Source: UBA7672 sp040398425
GTDB taxonomy: Bacteria > Pseudomonadota > Alphaproteobacteria > Caulobacterales > Hyphomonadaceae
Direction of reading: 5' to 3'
Assembly (NCBI GenBank): GCA_040398425.1
Contig: JBBATZ010000052.1
Coordinates: forward strand, 1 to 28,181
Length of the DNA: 28,181 nucleotides
Below the pieces are notes generated by a model. The model saw nothing but the letters and a program-made list of their open reading frames with translations. It ran no database searches and was not told the origin of the DNA. Of this stretch, positions 1 to 7,545 are shown in pieces (position 1 is the first letter of the stretch; each line of letters opens with the position of its first letter). The position numbers were made by a program, and so were the translations under genes.

Positions 1-39
1 CTAGGGGCGAAATGACATGCAGCGTTCCGCCAGCCGGTC

Positions 40-105
40 TCTCGCCTGGGGACTGTCAGTTTAGCGCCGAAACTTAGCGTTTATCCAAAAAGTGGACCCA
101 GGGGG
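40..105. mobile_element. possible insertion-sequence end remnant
   Basis: This short stretch starts with a TGTCAGTTT-like end, has two related TTAGCG words, and ends in AAAAAGTGGACCC. That composition recalls the terminal regions of IS21-type elements. No transposase reading frame is present nearby, so at most an end remains. The rest of 1-222 shows nothing recognisable. The call rests only on resemblance remembered by eye. Confidence 0.2.
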
Positions 106-240
106 GAGCGGTGTCTGGCCAGAAAAGACGGCACTATCATGTGGCAGTATCGCGCGATGTCCGAGTGCTGTTCCAGTTGTGGCTCCAGCCTGACAGCGCC
201 GGCAATTTCATAGCGCCCGGCTTTGGTCTACGCTCCTGAA

Positions 241-1035
241 ATGAAGCGCATCACCATTTTTGCCCTGGCACTTCTCGCAGCCCCAGCGATCGCAGAGGGC
301 AGTGCGTATGAGTCCCGCGGCAGCTACGAAGTGAAGCAGACACTGGCCGGACCTGGCTGTCACTTCTTTCGCCCCGTTCCGACCGCGCCGCATCCCGGAC
401 CCGTGATTTTGTGGGGCAATGCGACGAGCACCATGGTGGCCCGGTACGGGCCGATGCTGACGCAGTGGGCCAGCCACGGCTTCATCGTCGCCGCTTCCGT
501 GAGCGGCAATGCGGGCTCTGGGCGTGACATGCTTGCCTGTCTTGATTTCCTCAAGAAGGAAAACGCCCGCGAGGGCAGCGTCTTCTACGGCGCGGTCGAC
601 CTCTCACGCGTCGGCGCTTCGGGTCATAGCCAGGGCGCCACTGGAGCAATGATGGCTGGGCGCGACCCTCGCATCAGGACGACTGCGCCGATCGAGCCTG
701 CTACACGCGGCAGATATTACGCGCCCGGCACCGAGAAAATGCAGCATGGGCCCATGCTCCTGCTGTCCGGCAGCGCCGACGCCATCACCGAGCCCCTCAG
801 CAATCACAAATTCGTCTTCGACGACGCAAACGTCCCTGTCGTCTGGGCCACGCTTCTTGGCGCCGGCCATAACGCTCCCGCTGTGCTGGACAGTGGCCCC
901 TATCGGCCGGCGACCACAGCCTGGTTTCTCTGGCAACTCATGGGCGATGAACGGGCGGGCGCCTTGTTTACGGGTACAGCGTGCGACTACTGCGTCGATC
1001 CGGATTGGCTCGTAAAGAGAAGAGGGGTGGAATAG
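241..1035 (+). CDS. secreted alpha/beta hydrolase (PETase/dienelactone-hydrolase-like)
   Basis: This 264-residue protein is an alpha/beta hydrolase that probably cleaves an ester substrate outside the cytoplasm. The ATG at 241 gives a clean signal peptide (MKRITIFALALLAAPAIAEG). An in-frame TTG at 223 would put charged and polar residues ahead of it and is less likely. The nucleophile elbow GHSQG is visible near residue 131. A candidate acid Asp lies in SGSADAITEP and a candidate His in GAGHNAP near the C-terminus, giving a full Ser-Asp-His triad. A Cys pair in TACDYC near the C-terminus could form a disulfide after export. The fold and the small catalytic core resemble the cutinase/PET-hydrolase and dienelactone hydrolase group. 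The substrate cannot be told from sequence. The gene stands alone; the next features downstream are IS debris. Confidence 0.85.
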   Translation: MKRITIFALALLAAPAIAEGSAYESRGSYEVKQTLAGPGCHFFRPVPTAPHPGPVILWGNATSTMVARYGPMLTQWASHGFIVAASVSGNAGSGRDMLACLDFLKKENAREGSVFYGAVDLSRVGASGHSQGATGAMMAGRDPRIRTTAPIEPATRGRYYAPGTEKMQHGPMLLLSGSADAITEPLSNHKFVFDDANVPVVWATLLGAGHNAPAVLDSGPYRPATTAWFLWQLMGDERAGALFTGTACDYCVDPDWLVKRRGVE

Positions 1036-1299
1036 GCGCACACTCCAGGTCAAGCGAACAGCTGACGGCGCTGCTCCCTGCGTCATCGTCGCGAATACGC
1101 GCGCTCAGCTGCGAGCCAGGTTGGAATCCAACCGCCAAGCGACGCGGAGTATTGACCGAGCGCTCGAGCGCAGCCTGCTTTTTTGACCCGATCGTCCGCG
1201 AAGTTTGCAACCTTAAATTGTTACTGCTCCTGCAGGCTTCCAGGCAGCAGGAAGAAAGTCGCCTGCGCCTTTTTCCGTGCTGCCTTGGGCGAAGCGCTT

Positions 1300-1734
1300 T
1301 TACTTACCCAGGCCGCGGCTCCTGGCCTTCGGGAGCCCCCAATGACGCGAATTTCCTGCAAGCGGCGCCGCTTCCCGCGCGCGTCTCCCACGCCCTGTCG
1401 CGGTAGCAGTTGCGCTGGTTGATCCTCCTGCCGCTGCGTTCGCCGTGGGCGCCGCCGGTGAGGCCTGCTACCTCCAGCTCCATAAGCCGATCGGCCGCGA
1501 AGCCGATCATGTCAGGCAGGAAATCGGCGTCGGGGCTCTTCTCCAGGAGCGTACGAAGCGCCATCGTGTCGTCTGTCAAACGGTCACGTCCTCGGTTCAG
1601 GTTGCTGGTGTTGCAACCCAACCCTACCGGCGATTCCCGATGACAACCCAGCGCAAGGGCCGGCGCGCGCTGACTCTTGCGGTCCGCGCGCCGCCCCTCG
1701 CTAAACTCCTACACCACGTCCTGGGATACGACCC
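1300..1734 (-). mobile_element. IS256-family element remnant, copy 1 (start of transposase plus one end)
   Basis: This is a truncated insertion sequence of the IS256 family. The transposase start is ATG 1564 on the minus strand, reading MALRTLLEKSP and then DFLPDMIGFAADRLMELEVAGL. After about 60 residues the frame decays, and only scattered similarity continues to about 1300. The non-coding end, ACGACCC on the plus strand finishing at 1734, matches the end of the second copy at 25499. The two copies are about 93% identical over the last 360 bases by eye and have the same orientation. The rest of the transposase, including the DDE core, is absent, so this copy cannot move by itself. Confidence 0.8.
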
Positions 1735-1849
1735 TGGCCGAGTATCGCCGAATTTCGAGAGCGATGGTGCAGTGGCCAGTTCGGTCGGCGACACAAAATC
1801 AGCGATGATCTATCTCCGGAAAATCACGCCTCGCCAGTTTGGCTCAATC

Positions 1850-3202
1850 TCACTCTACCAAGACGCCGGTGCGCTTTTCGGCCTCCTCACCGGTCAACAC
1901 GGCGGATACCATATCGCGCAATGGCATTGTGGCCTGCATGCGGATCGCAAGTAACGCCATACCGCTGATCTTGCGTTGTACGAACAGCATGTCGGCAGGC
2001 GGCACGTGCCATGCGCCCCGGTCCGCGACGATTGTTTCTGACTGGTGCAGCAGCGGCCCGACAAACGATCGGTCGGCAAAGTCGATCGGTCCGGGCGCAC
2101 CAAAATGCTTCAGTGCCAGTTGCACGATGTCTTCAATAGCATGCCGGTGGCGCTGCAGGGCTTCCGTTGAGATGAATCCAGCCTCTATCAGCGCTGTGAG
2201 CACCGCATCCCGGTCGTTGCGCAGTCCCGCGCGCATCAGTCTGCGATACGCCTCGATGGTCTGGGGCGGAACCGCGCGCGCTGCTCCGAAGTCCAGTAGA
2301 ACGATCCGGCCGGTTTCCGCCTGCCAGCGATAGTTGGCGAAATTCGGATCGGTCTGCATATAGCCGAACTCGAACAGCTCGCGCAGCACAAGGCCAAGAA
2401 GTGCGGCCATCGTGCTATCACGTGTTGCCTGTGGCGCAGCTTGCAGCGCCTCGATTGGCTCGCCAGGCACGAACTCCATTACCAGAATCTGCTTGCTTGA
2501 GAGCGCATCAAGCGCAATCGGCACGATGAAAGCCGGATCGTCCGCCAGCATGGCCCGGTATCGGCGCATCTGCTCGCCTTCACGCAGGTAGTCTGCTTCC
2601 TCGTGCAGCTGGCGCTTCGCTTCTGCAAGAAGCGGCGCAATGTCGAGTCGATCGGACAACATGCCCGACAACCGCAGGAGGCTGGCGACGTTGTCGACAT
2701 CGGCGTCTATGCTGCGGGCAACGCCCGGGTACTGAACCTTTACCGCCACAACCTGTCCATCGGGCAGAGCCGCGCGGTGAACCTGTCCGATCGATGCAGC
2801 TGCGATCGGCTTTGCCTCGAAGTGCGCAAACTGGCGACGCCAGTCGCCTCCCCACTCAGTCGCCAAAACCTGGTTCAGCTGAGCGGGAGGCATGAAATGC
2901 GCGGTGTCGCGAAGCCGGGCGAGAATCGCTGTGAGTTCGCTCGGCAGGATATCGCCGGCGTCCATCGAGATCATCTGCCCGAGCTTCATTGCAGCCCCGC
3001 GCAAACGGGAAAGCTGGTCGGTCACGCGCATTGCGTTGCCTGGTGTGAGCAGCAGATCGGATAGCTTGGGACGCTCTCCGGCAGCCAGCCGGCGTACACC
3101 CTCGGCAAGCATGCCGCCCGCAACGCCGCCGGCCATCTGCCCGAAAGACGCAAGGCGAGAGAGGCGAGCGGACGGCACCTTGCGGTAGCGAGAGTCTGTC
3201 AC
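1850..3202 (-). CDS. ABC1/UbiB-family atypical protein kinase
   Basis: This 450-residue protein belongs to the ABC1/ADCK/UbiB family of atypical kinases, which support ubiquinone and lipid metabolism at membranes in bacteria and organelles. Family motifs are visible in order. The KxGQ motif is KLGQM near residue 75. The Ala-rich loop AAASIGQVH replaces the usual glycine loop. The catalytic Lys lies in VAVKVQYPG. EADYLREGEQM corresponds to the conserved Glu region, and the metal-binding DFG is in LLDFGAAR. The start is GTG 3202, chosen because AGGAGG lies six bases before it; reading further upstream gives an Arg-rich stretch with no such site. It follows the DUF3429 gene by 44 bp and is probably co-transcribed with it. 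Which ABC1 subgroup it belongs to, and whether it serves ubiquinone synthesis, is not decidable here. Confidence 0.88.
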   Translation of the reverse strand: MTDSRYRKVPSARLSRLASFGQMAGGVAGGMLAEGVRRLAAGERPKLSDLLLTPGNAMRVTDQLSRLRGAAMKLGQMISMDAGDILPSELTAILARLRDTAHFMPPAQLNQVLATEWGGDWRRQFAHFEAKPIAAASIGQVHRAALPDGQVVAVKVQYPGVARSIDADVDNVASLLRLSGMLSDRLDIAPLLAEAKRQLHEEADYLREGEQMRRYRAMLADDPAFIVPIALDALSSKQILVMEFVPGEPIEALQAAPQATRDSTMAALLGLVLRELFEFGYMQTDPNFANYRWQAETGRIVLLDFGAARAVPPQTIEAYRRLMRAGLRNDRDAVLTALIEAGFISTEALQRHRHAIEDIVQLALKHFGAPGPIDFADRSFVGPLLHQSETIVADRGAWHVPPADMLFVQRKISGMALLAIRMQATMPLRDMVSAVLTGEEAEKRTGVLVE

Positions 3203-3246
3203 TTGAGCCCTCCTTGCGAAGACGCACCTTCCGCTGGATACGCGCA

Positions 3247-3729
3247 CTAAAGACCTGACGAAAACGCCCCCAGGAGCAGGGACGCCGCAGCGGAGCCTGA
3301 GAGATGCCATCGCAAGTGGAGGAACCAGGCTGGGGCCAGGCCATAGTTCACGGCGGCGCGATCAACGACCAGAAGCGTCAACACGCCTGTTGCGGTCAGA
3401 AGAAATCCTGTCTGACCTGATACCAGCAGTGCGGCCCAGCCAAGCAGCTGGGGCGCCGCGCCGACACCAAGGAAAAGGAGCATGCGGGCTGATCGGGCGG
3501 AGGGCGATGCGATCGCCAGGCCCCAATAGATACCGCCAAGGAAAGACAGGATTGTCGCTCCGTATGCAAGCAAAGCGTCTGAAGCGAGACTGCGCAGGCT
3601 CGCGGGCGCGAGCAGGGTAGCTGCGGCGAGCGACACAAAGGGGATAAGTCCCAGATAGCCGAGGCGCGATGATAAGGGTTGAAGGCCTCTGTCTTCCTGC
3701 GCGTTTTGCTCAGCCACGCGGAGAACCAT
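3247..3729 (-). CDS. DUF3429-family integral membrane protein
   Basis: This protein of up to 160 residues is largely hydrophobic, with about four or five predicted membrane segments. Conserved-looking pieces are YGATILSFLGGIYWGLA and the closing region APAWFLHLRWHLS, which fit the DUF3429 family of inner-membrane proteins of unknown function. The start is uncertain. ATG 3727-3729 has no clear ribosome-binding site, and GTG 3718 is a close alternative that would overlap the stop of a small upstream reading frame. It lies just upstream of the ABC1-kinase gene on the same strand, so the two probably form an operon. A link to membrane lipid or quinone metabolism is only an inference from that pairing. 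Confidence 0.75.
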   Translation of the reverse strand: MVLRVAEQNAQEDRGLQPLSSRLGYLGLIPFVSLAAATLLAPASLRSLASDALLAYGATILSFLGGIYWGLAIASPSARSARMLLFLGVGAAPQLLGWAALLVSGQTGFLLTATGVLTLLVVDRAAVNYGLAPAWFLHLRWHLSGSAAASLLLGAFSSGL

Positions 3730-3898
3730 TGTCGCGGATTACGCGGGCTGAACGCAGTCTATCGAGGCCGTTGGCACGTGGCCGTTCACGTCGTTCGCGC
3801 GCACCTGTTGCGATGATCTCGAACGGAGCCAGATCCGTCACCGTCACCCGTTTGGAGTCAGCACGGGTCCCAATAACTTCGCAAGACGGCGGAGTCAT
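3710..3898 (-). CDS. possible small Arg-rich protein upstream of DUF3429 gene
   Basis: A 62-residue frame begins at ATG 3898 (MTPPSCEVIGTRADS) and ends at 3710 inside the start region of the DUF3429 gene, so the two would be translationally coupled. Codon choice looks coding-like, with mostly G/C or T third positions and few rare codons, and the tail is rich in Arg. No family is recognised and no ribosome-binding site is visible. It may equally be a decayed gene end. The rest of the 3899-4231 stretch shows no supportable gene. Confidence 0.25.
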   Translation of the reverse strand: MTPPSCEVIGTRADSKRVTVTDLAPFEIIATGARERRERPRANGLDRLRSARVIRDNGSPRG

Positions 3899-4279
3899 CG
3901 CGTACACCAGGGCGCGAGTGATCCAAGGCTGGTTGCTTCCTCCCACACGCGCGGGTGTGTTTGTCTGAATGCCATGGCCTCGCGACGGTGCATCAGCGAT
4001 CTCCTCGCTGTTCCTACGCTCCGGACGTCAGCGCGGATCAGCAGCCTGAAGACCCGCACGTTCATCCTCCAGCCCGCGGAATCAGGCCGCAGGCATCCTT
4101 TCAGCATGAGGGATTTTTCAGCGGGCGGATCAGTCGCCAGACAGGAACTGCCGTTCCTGCAAGGAAATCAACTTTGATGAGCGAGGCTGACAGCTCTGCC
4201 CGCCAACAGCTGCCAGCGGCCCCATGGTAATTTGAACTGCATGGTGGTCCATAAGCACATGCCGGGCGTATCAGTTGTC

Positions 4280-4906
4280 ATGAACAAAGCTGTCCGCACG
4301 ATGATTCTGGCACTTGCTGTAACGATATGGGGTGGATCACCTGCCATGGCTACAGAAGAACCAGCCTTCACACTGGTCAAGAAGATCGGCAACTTCGAGC
4401 TTCGCGACTATGAGCCTGTCATCGTTGCAGAGGTAACCCTGCAGGGTGGCGCCGAGCGCGCCCGAAATTCAGGCTTCCAGCCACTTGCCGACTACATATT
4501 CGCCAAGGACCGCAAAGGGCCGCAGATCGCCATGACTGCCCCGGTAACGCAGGCCCCGCGCGAGCAGATCGCAATGACGGCGCCCGTGACTCAGCGTGCG
4601 GACAGCTCCAGTAGCTGGACAGTCGGCTTCACCATGCCTGCAGAATACACCATGAAGACACTGCCTGCTCCGGTGAATCCCGATGTGAAGCTCGTACCCT
4701 ATCCGGCAAAACGCATGGCTGTCGTGCGCTTCACCGGCGGAGGTTCGGCTGGCGAGATGGAACAGGCACGCAGCGACCTGATGAAACAGGTCGCAGCGCT
4801 CGGCCTCACGCCAGTCGGAGCGCCGGTGTTCGCATTCTATGATCCGCCATGGACGCTGCCGTTCTTCCGGCGCAATGAGGTCATGGTCGAACTCGGCAAT
4901 CCCTAG
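4280..4906 (+). CDS. SOUL-family haem-binding-type protein, exported
   Basis: This protein of about 208 residues is a member of the SOUL/HBP family. It starts with a signal peptide from ATG 4280 (MNKAVRTMILALAVTIWGG, cleavage after AMA). Upstream in-frame starts at 4232 and 4241 would add a non-signal-like extension. The family hallmark FELRDYEPVIVAEV is followed by the repeated IAMTAPVTQ motif, which occurs twice nine residues apart. The C-terminus holds FAFYDPPWTLPFFRRNEVMVEL, the normal SOUL ending. Bacterial SOUL proteins are thought to bind haem or related tetrapyrroles, but the ligand is not shown by sequence. The gene appears to be transcribed alone. Confidence 0.85.
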   Translation: MNKAVRTMILALAVTIWGGSPAMATEEPAFTLVKKIGNFELRDYEPVIVAEVTLQGGAERARNSGFQPLADYIFAKDRKGPQIAMTAPVTQAPREQIAMTAPVTQRADSSSSWTVGFTMPAEYTMKTLPAPVNPDVKLVPYPAKRMAVVRFTGGGSAGEMEQARSDLMKQVAALGLTPVGAPVFAFYDPPWTLPFFRRNEVMVELGNP

Positions 4907-4965
4907 GGACCATCTTCCATCAGTTATGAAGGGGCAGCTCTGCTGAGAGTGTAAAGCCGAGTGAT

Positions 4966-5285
4966 GGTGATGCGCGGGAGGATGGCGCGCAGGTGTTCTG
5001 CGCGGGAATCTGGCGCGACTGGGCGGGGGATCGGGAGCCGAAGAGCCAGCCCGTTGCGGGGCGCATCGCATCTTCTCGTTCCTGTCGTGCGACACGAATG
5101 GCTTGGTGGCGCCGATCCATCCCAAGGCGATGCCGGTGGAGTTGTCGCGTGCGGAGGCGCAGGTGTGGCTGACGGCGGCGCCGGCGGGGGCGCTGGCGTT
5201 GCAGGAGCCGCTGGCGGATCATGAGCTGGTATTGCTTGTGAATCGGCGTGGGGTCACGGCGCCGATAGGCGCGCTAGACCATTGA
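4966..5285 (+). pseudogene. SRAP (YedK/HMCES) family remnant, frameshifted
   Basis: Pieces of an SOS-response-associated peptidase/abasic-site shield protein are visible in two frames. The first, near 4972-5050, reads AREDGAQVFCAGIWRDW, the conserved core strand with AGIW. The second, from about 5067, reads RIFSFLSCDTNGLVAPIHPK followed by AMPVELSR, which holds the family His in the IHPKAMP motif. A frameshift near 5050-5067 separates them, and the N-terminal half with the catalytic Cys2 is missing, so the gene is dead. SRAP genes often sit with umuC/imuB or other error-prone-repair genes, so this remnant beside umuDC fits an old damage-response cluster. The end of the frame runs into a direct repeat that recurs at 9578. 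Confidence 0.7.
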
Positions 5286-5327
5286 TTTCGCGATGATGAG
5301 AGGGGTCCCCCATCGGTGCCTGTTCAC
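5239..5327. repeat. imperfect direct repeat, copy A
   Basis: About 88 bases recur in the same orientation at 9578-9665 with about 80% identity by eye. The best parts are the GGTCACGGCGCCGA core and a second core containing GAGGGGTCC and TCGG-GCCTG-TCACA. The pair brackets umuDC and the toxin-antitoxin genes. Copy A overlaps the tail of the SRAP remnant. Confidence 0.65.
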
Positions 5328-5370
5328 ATCCGTCGTCATAAAGGCGGTCCTCGCCAACGATCGCCAATCC

Positions 5371-5778
5371 GTCTGGGCGATGTCCGAGTTCTCAGATGCA
5401 ATGGGACTTAAGCCCTGGTCACTCGCTCAGGTCACTTTCGAAGATGGCCTCTTGGTTCAAGCAAGCCATGGCGCTTTTTTCACCGAAGAAGGGGCGGAGA
5501 AGAAATTCACTCGCGCCCAAGGGCTTGAGTGGACTGGCGGCGATTCCATCGATGACTACGCCCAGGCCGGCCAGCGCTCCATGCGTGCGGTGCTCCGACA
5601 GTTAAGTGCACCCGAGGCTGATCGAAGACGATGCGATGTTCGCACGAATGCTCAAGCACGCGCACTCAGGATTTCGTCGATGCATGTCGTATATTGCGGC
5701 GACAGCTTCTGCCGTCGCATGGACCAGCTGGCGTGTGCGATGCCAGCGGCGGCGGGGGAGAGCGTGCGCCGCCCGTAG
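5371..5778 (+). CDS. possible hypothetical gene or remnant converging on umuC
   Basis: An open frame starts near ATG 5371 or 5380 (MSEFSDAMGLKPWSLAQVTF) and reads about 85 plausible residues, including FEDGLLVQASHGAFFTEEGA. It then runs into the 3' end of umuC on the other strand, where its sequence becomes shadow-like. Codon use before about 5630 looks coding, but there is no clear ribosome-binding site and no recognised domain. It may be the front of a gene whose end was replaced when the umuDC block arrived. Function unknown. Confidence 0.3.
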   Translation, partial: VWAMSEFSDAMGLKPWSLAQVTFEDGLLVQASHGAFFTEEGAEKKFTRAQGLEWTGGDSIDDYAQAGQRSMRAVLRQLSAPEADRRRCDVRTNAQARALRISSMHVVYCGDSFCRRMDQLACAMPAAAGESVRRP

Positions 5779-6911
5779 CGCAGGTTTACGGTATCGAGCG
5801 CCATCATCAGGCGCGCCCGGCTTTCGCGATCGGTTGACGGGAAGAGATCGCGCGGCCGTTCAGCTGGGTGGACGAGATCGAGCAAAACGACGCCGGCCTT
5901 GGCGTAGCGATAGCCGTCGCGCCATATATGCTCGCCTGCCCGCACCACATCCTTGATGAGGACCAGCGTGTCCGCGGTCGTCTCGATCCCGAATGTCGCC
6001 TGGCTCACATACCGGGGATCCTTGCTGAAGGGATTGGTGCGCATGAACACCTGCACGCCGCCGGCGACCAGACCATGCCGTCTGAGCTTCTCGGCCGCGC
6101 GCGTTGCATAGGCGGCCAGAGCCTGTTCCATCTCCGGCCAGCGTGTCACCGCGCGGCCAAAGCTGCGCGTCACGGCAAGGCTCTTGCGGGTCGTGGGCGC
6201 CTGGGAGAAGGGGATGCAGCTGACGCCGCTAAGTTCCCTGTGGGTGCGTGCGCCCGTGACGGTGAGAAGCTCGCGGACTTCGTCATTCGGCAGCCGCATG
6301 AAATCCGCCACCGTCGCTACCCCAAGCCTGGCGAGTTTGGCGACCGCCGCCGGTCCAAGACCCCAGACATCGCCGATCTCCATCGCGGCATAGGTCTCGG
6401 CGCGTGCCGCTTCGGTCGAGAGATCGCAGATGCCGGCATCGGTGCGGTAGGATTTCGCGGCCTTGTTCGCCAGCTTGGCGATCGTCTTGGTCGGGCCGAT
6501 CCCGACGCAGGTCGGGATCTTGGCGATGCGGCGGGCGGCGGCGCGGACGCGGTGGGCGAGAGCGACAGGGTCCGGAATGCCTGTCAGATCGAGAAACATC
6601 TCGTCGATCGAATAGGGCTCCACCGCTGGCGCATGTGCCGCGAGGACGTCGTAGAGGCGCCGGCTCATGTCGCCGTAGAGCGCGTAGTTGGATGACATCC
6701 AGATGATGTCCTTGGCGCCTGGCCGTTTGGACGCGATGTGCCAGGGCTCGGCCATCTTGACGCCGCGGTCCTTGGCTTCCTGCGTCCGGGCGATGACGCA
6801 GCCATCATTGTTCGACAGCACCACCAGCGGCTTGTTGCGCAGGGTAGGGTCGAAGGCCCGTTCGCATGAACAATAGAAACTGTTGCCGTCGACCAGCGCA
6901 AAGACCGTCAC
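5652..6911 (-). CDS. umuC: Y-family DNA polymerase V catalytic subunit UmuC
   Basis: This 419-residue protein is the translesion polymerase subunit of Pol V, which copies past damaged bases during the SOS response together with UmuD' and RecA. The palm acidic residues are intact: the first Asp in FALVDGNSFYCSCERAFDP and the second pair in YSIDEMFLDL. SSNYALYGDMSRR is the finger/palm signature, GIGPTKTIAKLANK the thumb entry, and the C-terminal little-finger domain is complete. RPRDLFPS near residue 365 resembles a beta-clamp-binding peptide. The start is GTG 6911, which overlaps the umuD stop as GTGA, so the two genes are translationally coupled. Length matches the family. Regulation is through the LexA-type box ahead of umuD. 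Confidence 0.92.
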   Translation of the reverse strand: MTVFALVDGNSFYCSCERAFDPTLRNKPLVVLSNNDGCVIARTQEAKDRGVKMAEPWHIASKRPGAKDIIWMSSNYALYGDMSRRLYDVLAAHAPAVEPYSIDEMFLDLTGIPDPVALAHRVRAAARRIAKIPTCVGIGPTKTIAKLANKAAKSYRTDAGICDLSTEAARAETYAAMEIGDVWGLGPAAVAKLARLGVATVADFMRLPNDEVRELLTVTGARTHRELSGVSCIPFSQAPTTRKSLAVTRSFGRAVTRWPEMEQALAAYATRAAEKLRRHGLVAGGVQVFMRTNPFSKDPRYVSQATFGIETTADTLVLIKDVVRAGEHIWRDGYRYAKAGVVLLDLVHPAERPRDLFPSTDRESRARLMMALDTVNLRYGRRTLSPAAAGIAHASWSMRRQKLSPQYTTCIDEILSARA

Positions 6912-7276
6912 GGGCGGGTCCTGACCAGCGCCTCGACGATGGCCCAGACCTCGACGTCGTCTTCGATGGTGATGATCGGGCCCGAACTCGGCTGCAGCAG
7001 CCACGTCTCGTTGCGCTGGGTCAGGACAGCGAGAATGACATCGCCGCCCACCATGGCGACACAGACCTTGCCGGGGCGCGGCTCGGAAGCGGCGTCGGCG
7101 ACGAGGATGTCGCCGTCATGGATGCCGCGCGCAATCAGCGCCTGACCCTTCACGCGCACCGGATAGCGCCCCGGTCGGCGCAGATCGAGAATGGCGGAGA
7201 GATCCACCACGCCTTCAATGTAGTCCTGCGCCGGAGACTGAAACCCGGTTGTGTCGTCGCCCTTATACTGTCCCAT
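6908..7276 (-). CDS. umuD: UmuD'-like Pol V accessory subunit lacking the self-cleavage dyad
   Basis: This 122-residue protein is the partner of UmuC. Residues 11-27 (GFQSPAQDYIEGVVDLS) align with the part of E. coli UmuD that begins immediately after its self-cleavage site (GFPSPAADYVEQRIDLN), so the regulatory arm is almost absent. The serine position of the catalytic dyad is Ala46 (KGQALIARG against SGDSMIDGG), and the lysine position is Ala83 (GDVILAVL against GEFTVKKL). The protein therefore resembles ready-made UmuD' and should not need or perform RecA-stimulated autocleavage. The start ATG 7276 lies 5 bp after a LexA-type box, which argues against the longer frame that would begin at 7348. 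The stop overlaps the umuC start by four bases. Confidence 0.85.
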   Translation of the reverse strand: MGQYKGDDTTGFQSPAQDYIEGVVDLSAILDLRRPGRYPVRVKGQALIARGIHDGDILVADAASEPRPGKVCVAMVGGDVILAVLTQRNETWLLQPSSGPIITIEDDVEVWAIVEALVRTRP

Positions 7277-7281
7277 GGCGA

Positions 7282-7296
7282 GAACAAATAACGAAC
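7282..7296 (-). promoter_or_regulatory. LexA (SOS) box ahead of umuDC
   Basis: The minus strand reads GTTCGTTATTTGTTC, a perfect match to GTTC-N7-GTTC, the direct-repeat LexA site of alphaproteobacteria. It ends 5 bp before ATG 7276. Such closeness means repressor would cover the promoter and the mRNA may have little or no leader. Confidence 0.8.
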
Positions 7297-7545
7297 ACAT
7301 GTGAAGCTGAGAAGCTGCTTCGTCGCGGAGCTCGAAATTAGCTGTCAATCACAGCCAAGAAGATGAGCCGTTGGCTCGAACTCACTAATGCATTGAAAAA
7401 TATCACGATAATTGGAGCGTCTCTGGATCGCGACCTGTGAGGAAAAGCTATTTCACTACTTCTACTACTTTCATCAAGTGCTGAAAATGCTTTTTCTGGT
7501 GAAATTCTTGATTTGTTTCACTCGATATGCCAATTTCAGCGCACG

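Noticed and set aside
5868..6695. Open frame of 275 codons on the plus strand inside umuC
   Set aside because: Antisense to conserved polymerase coding sequence, with no family match by eye and shadow-like composition.
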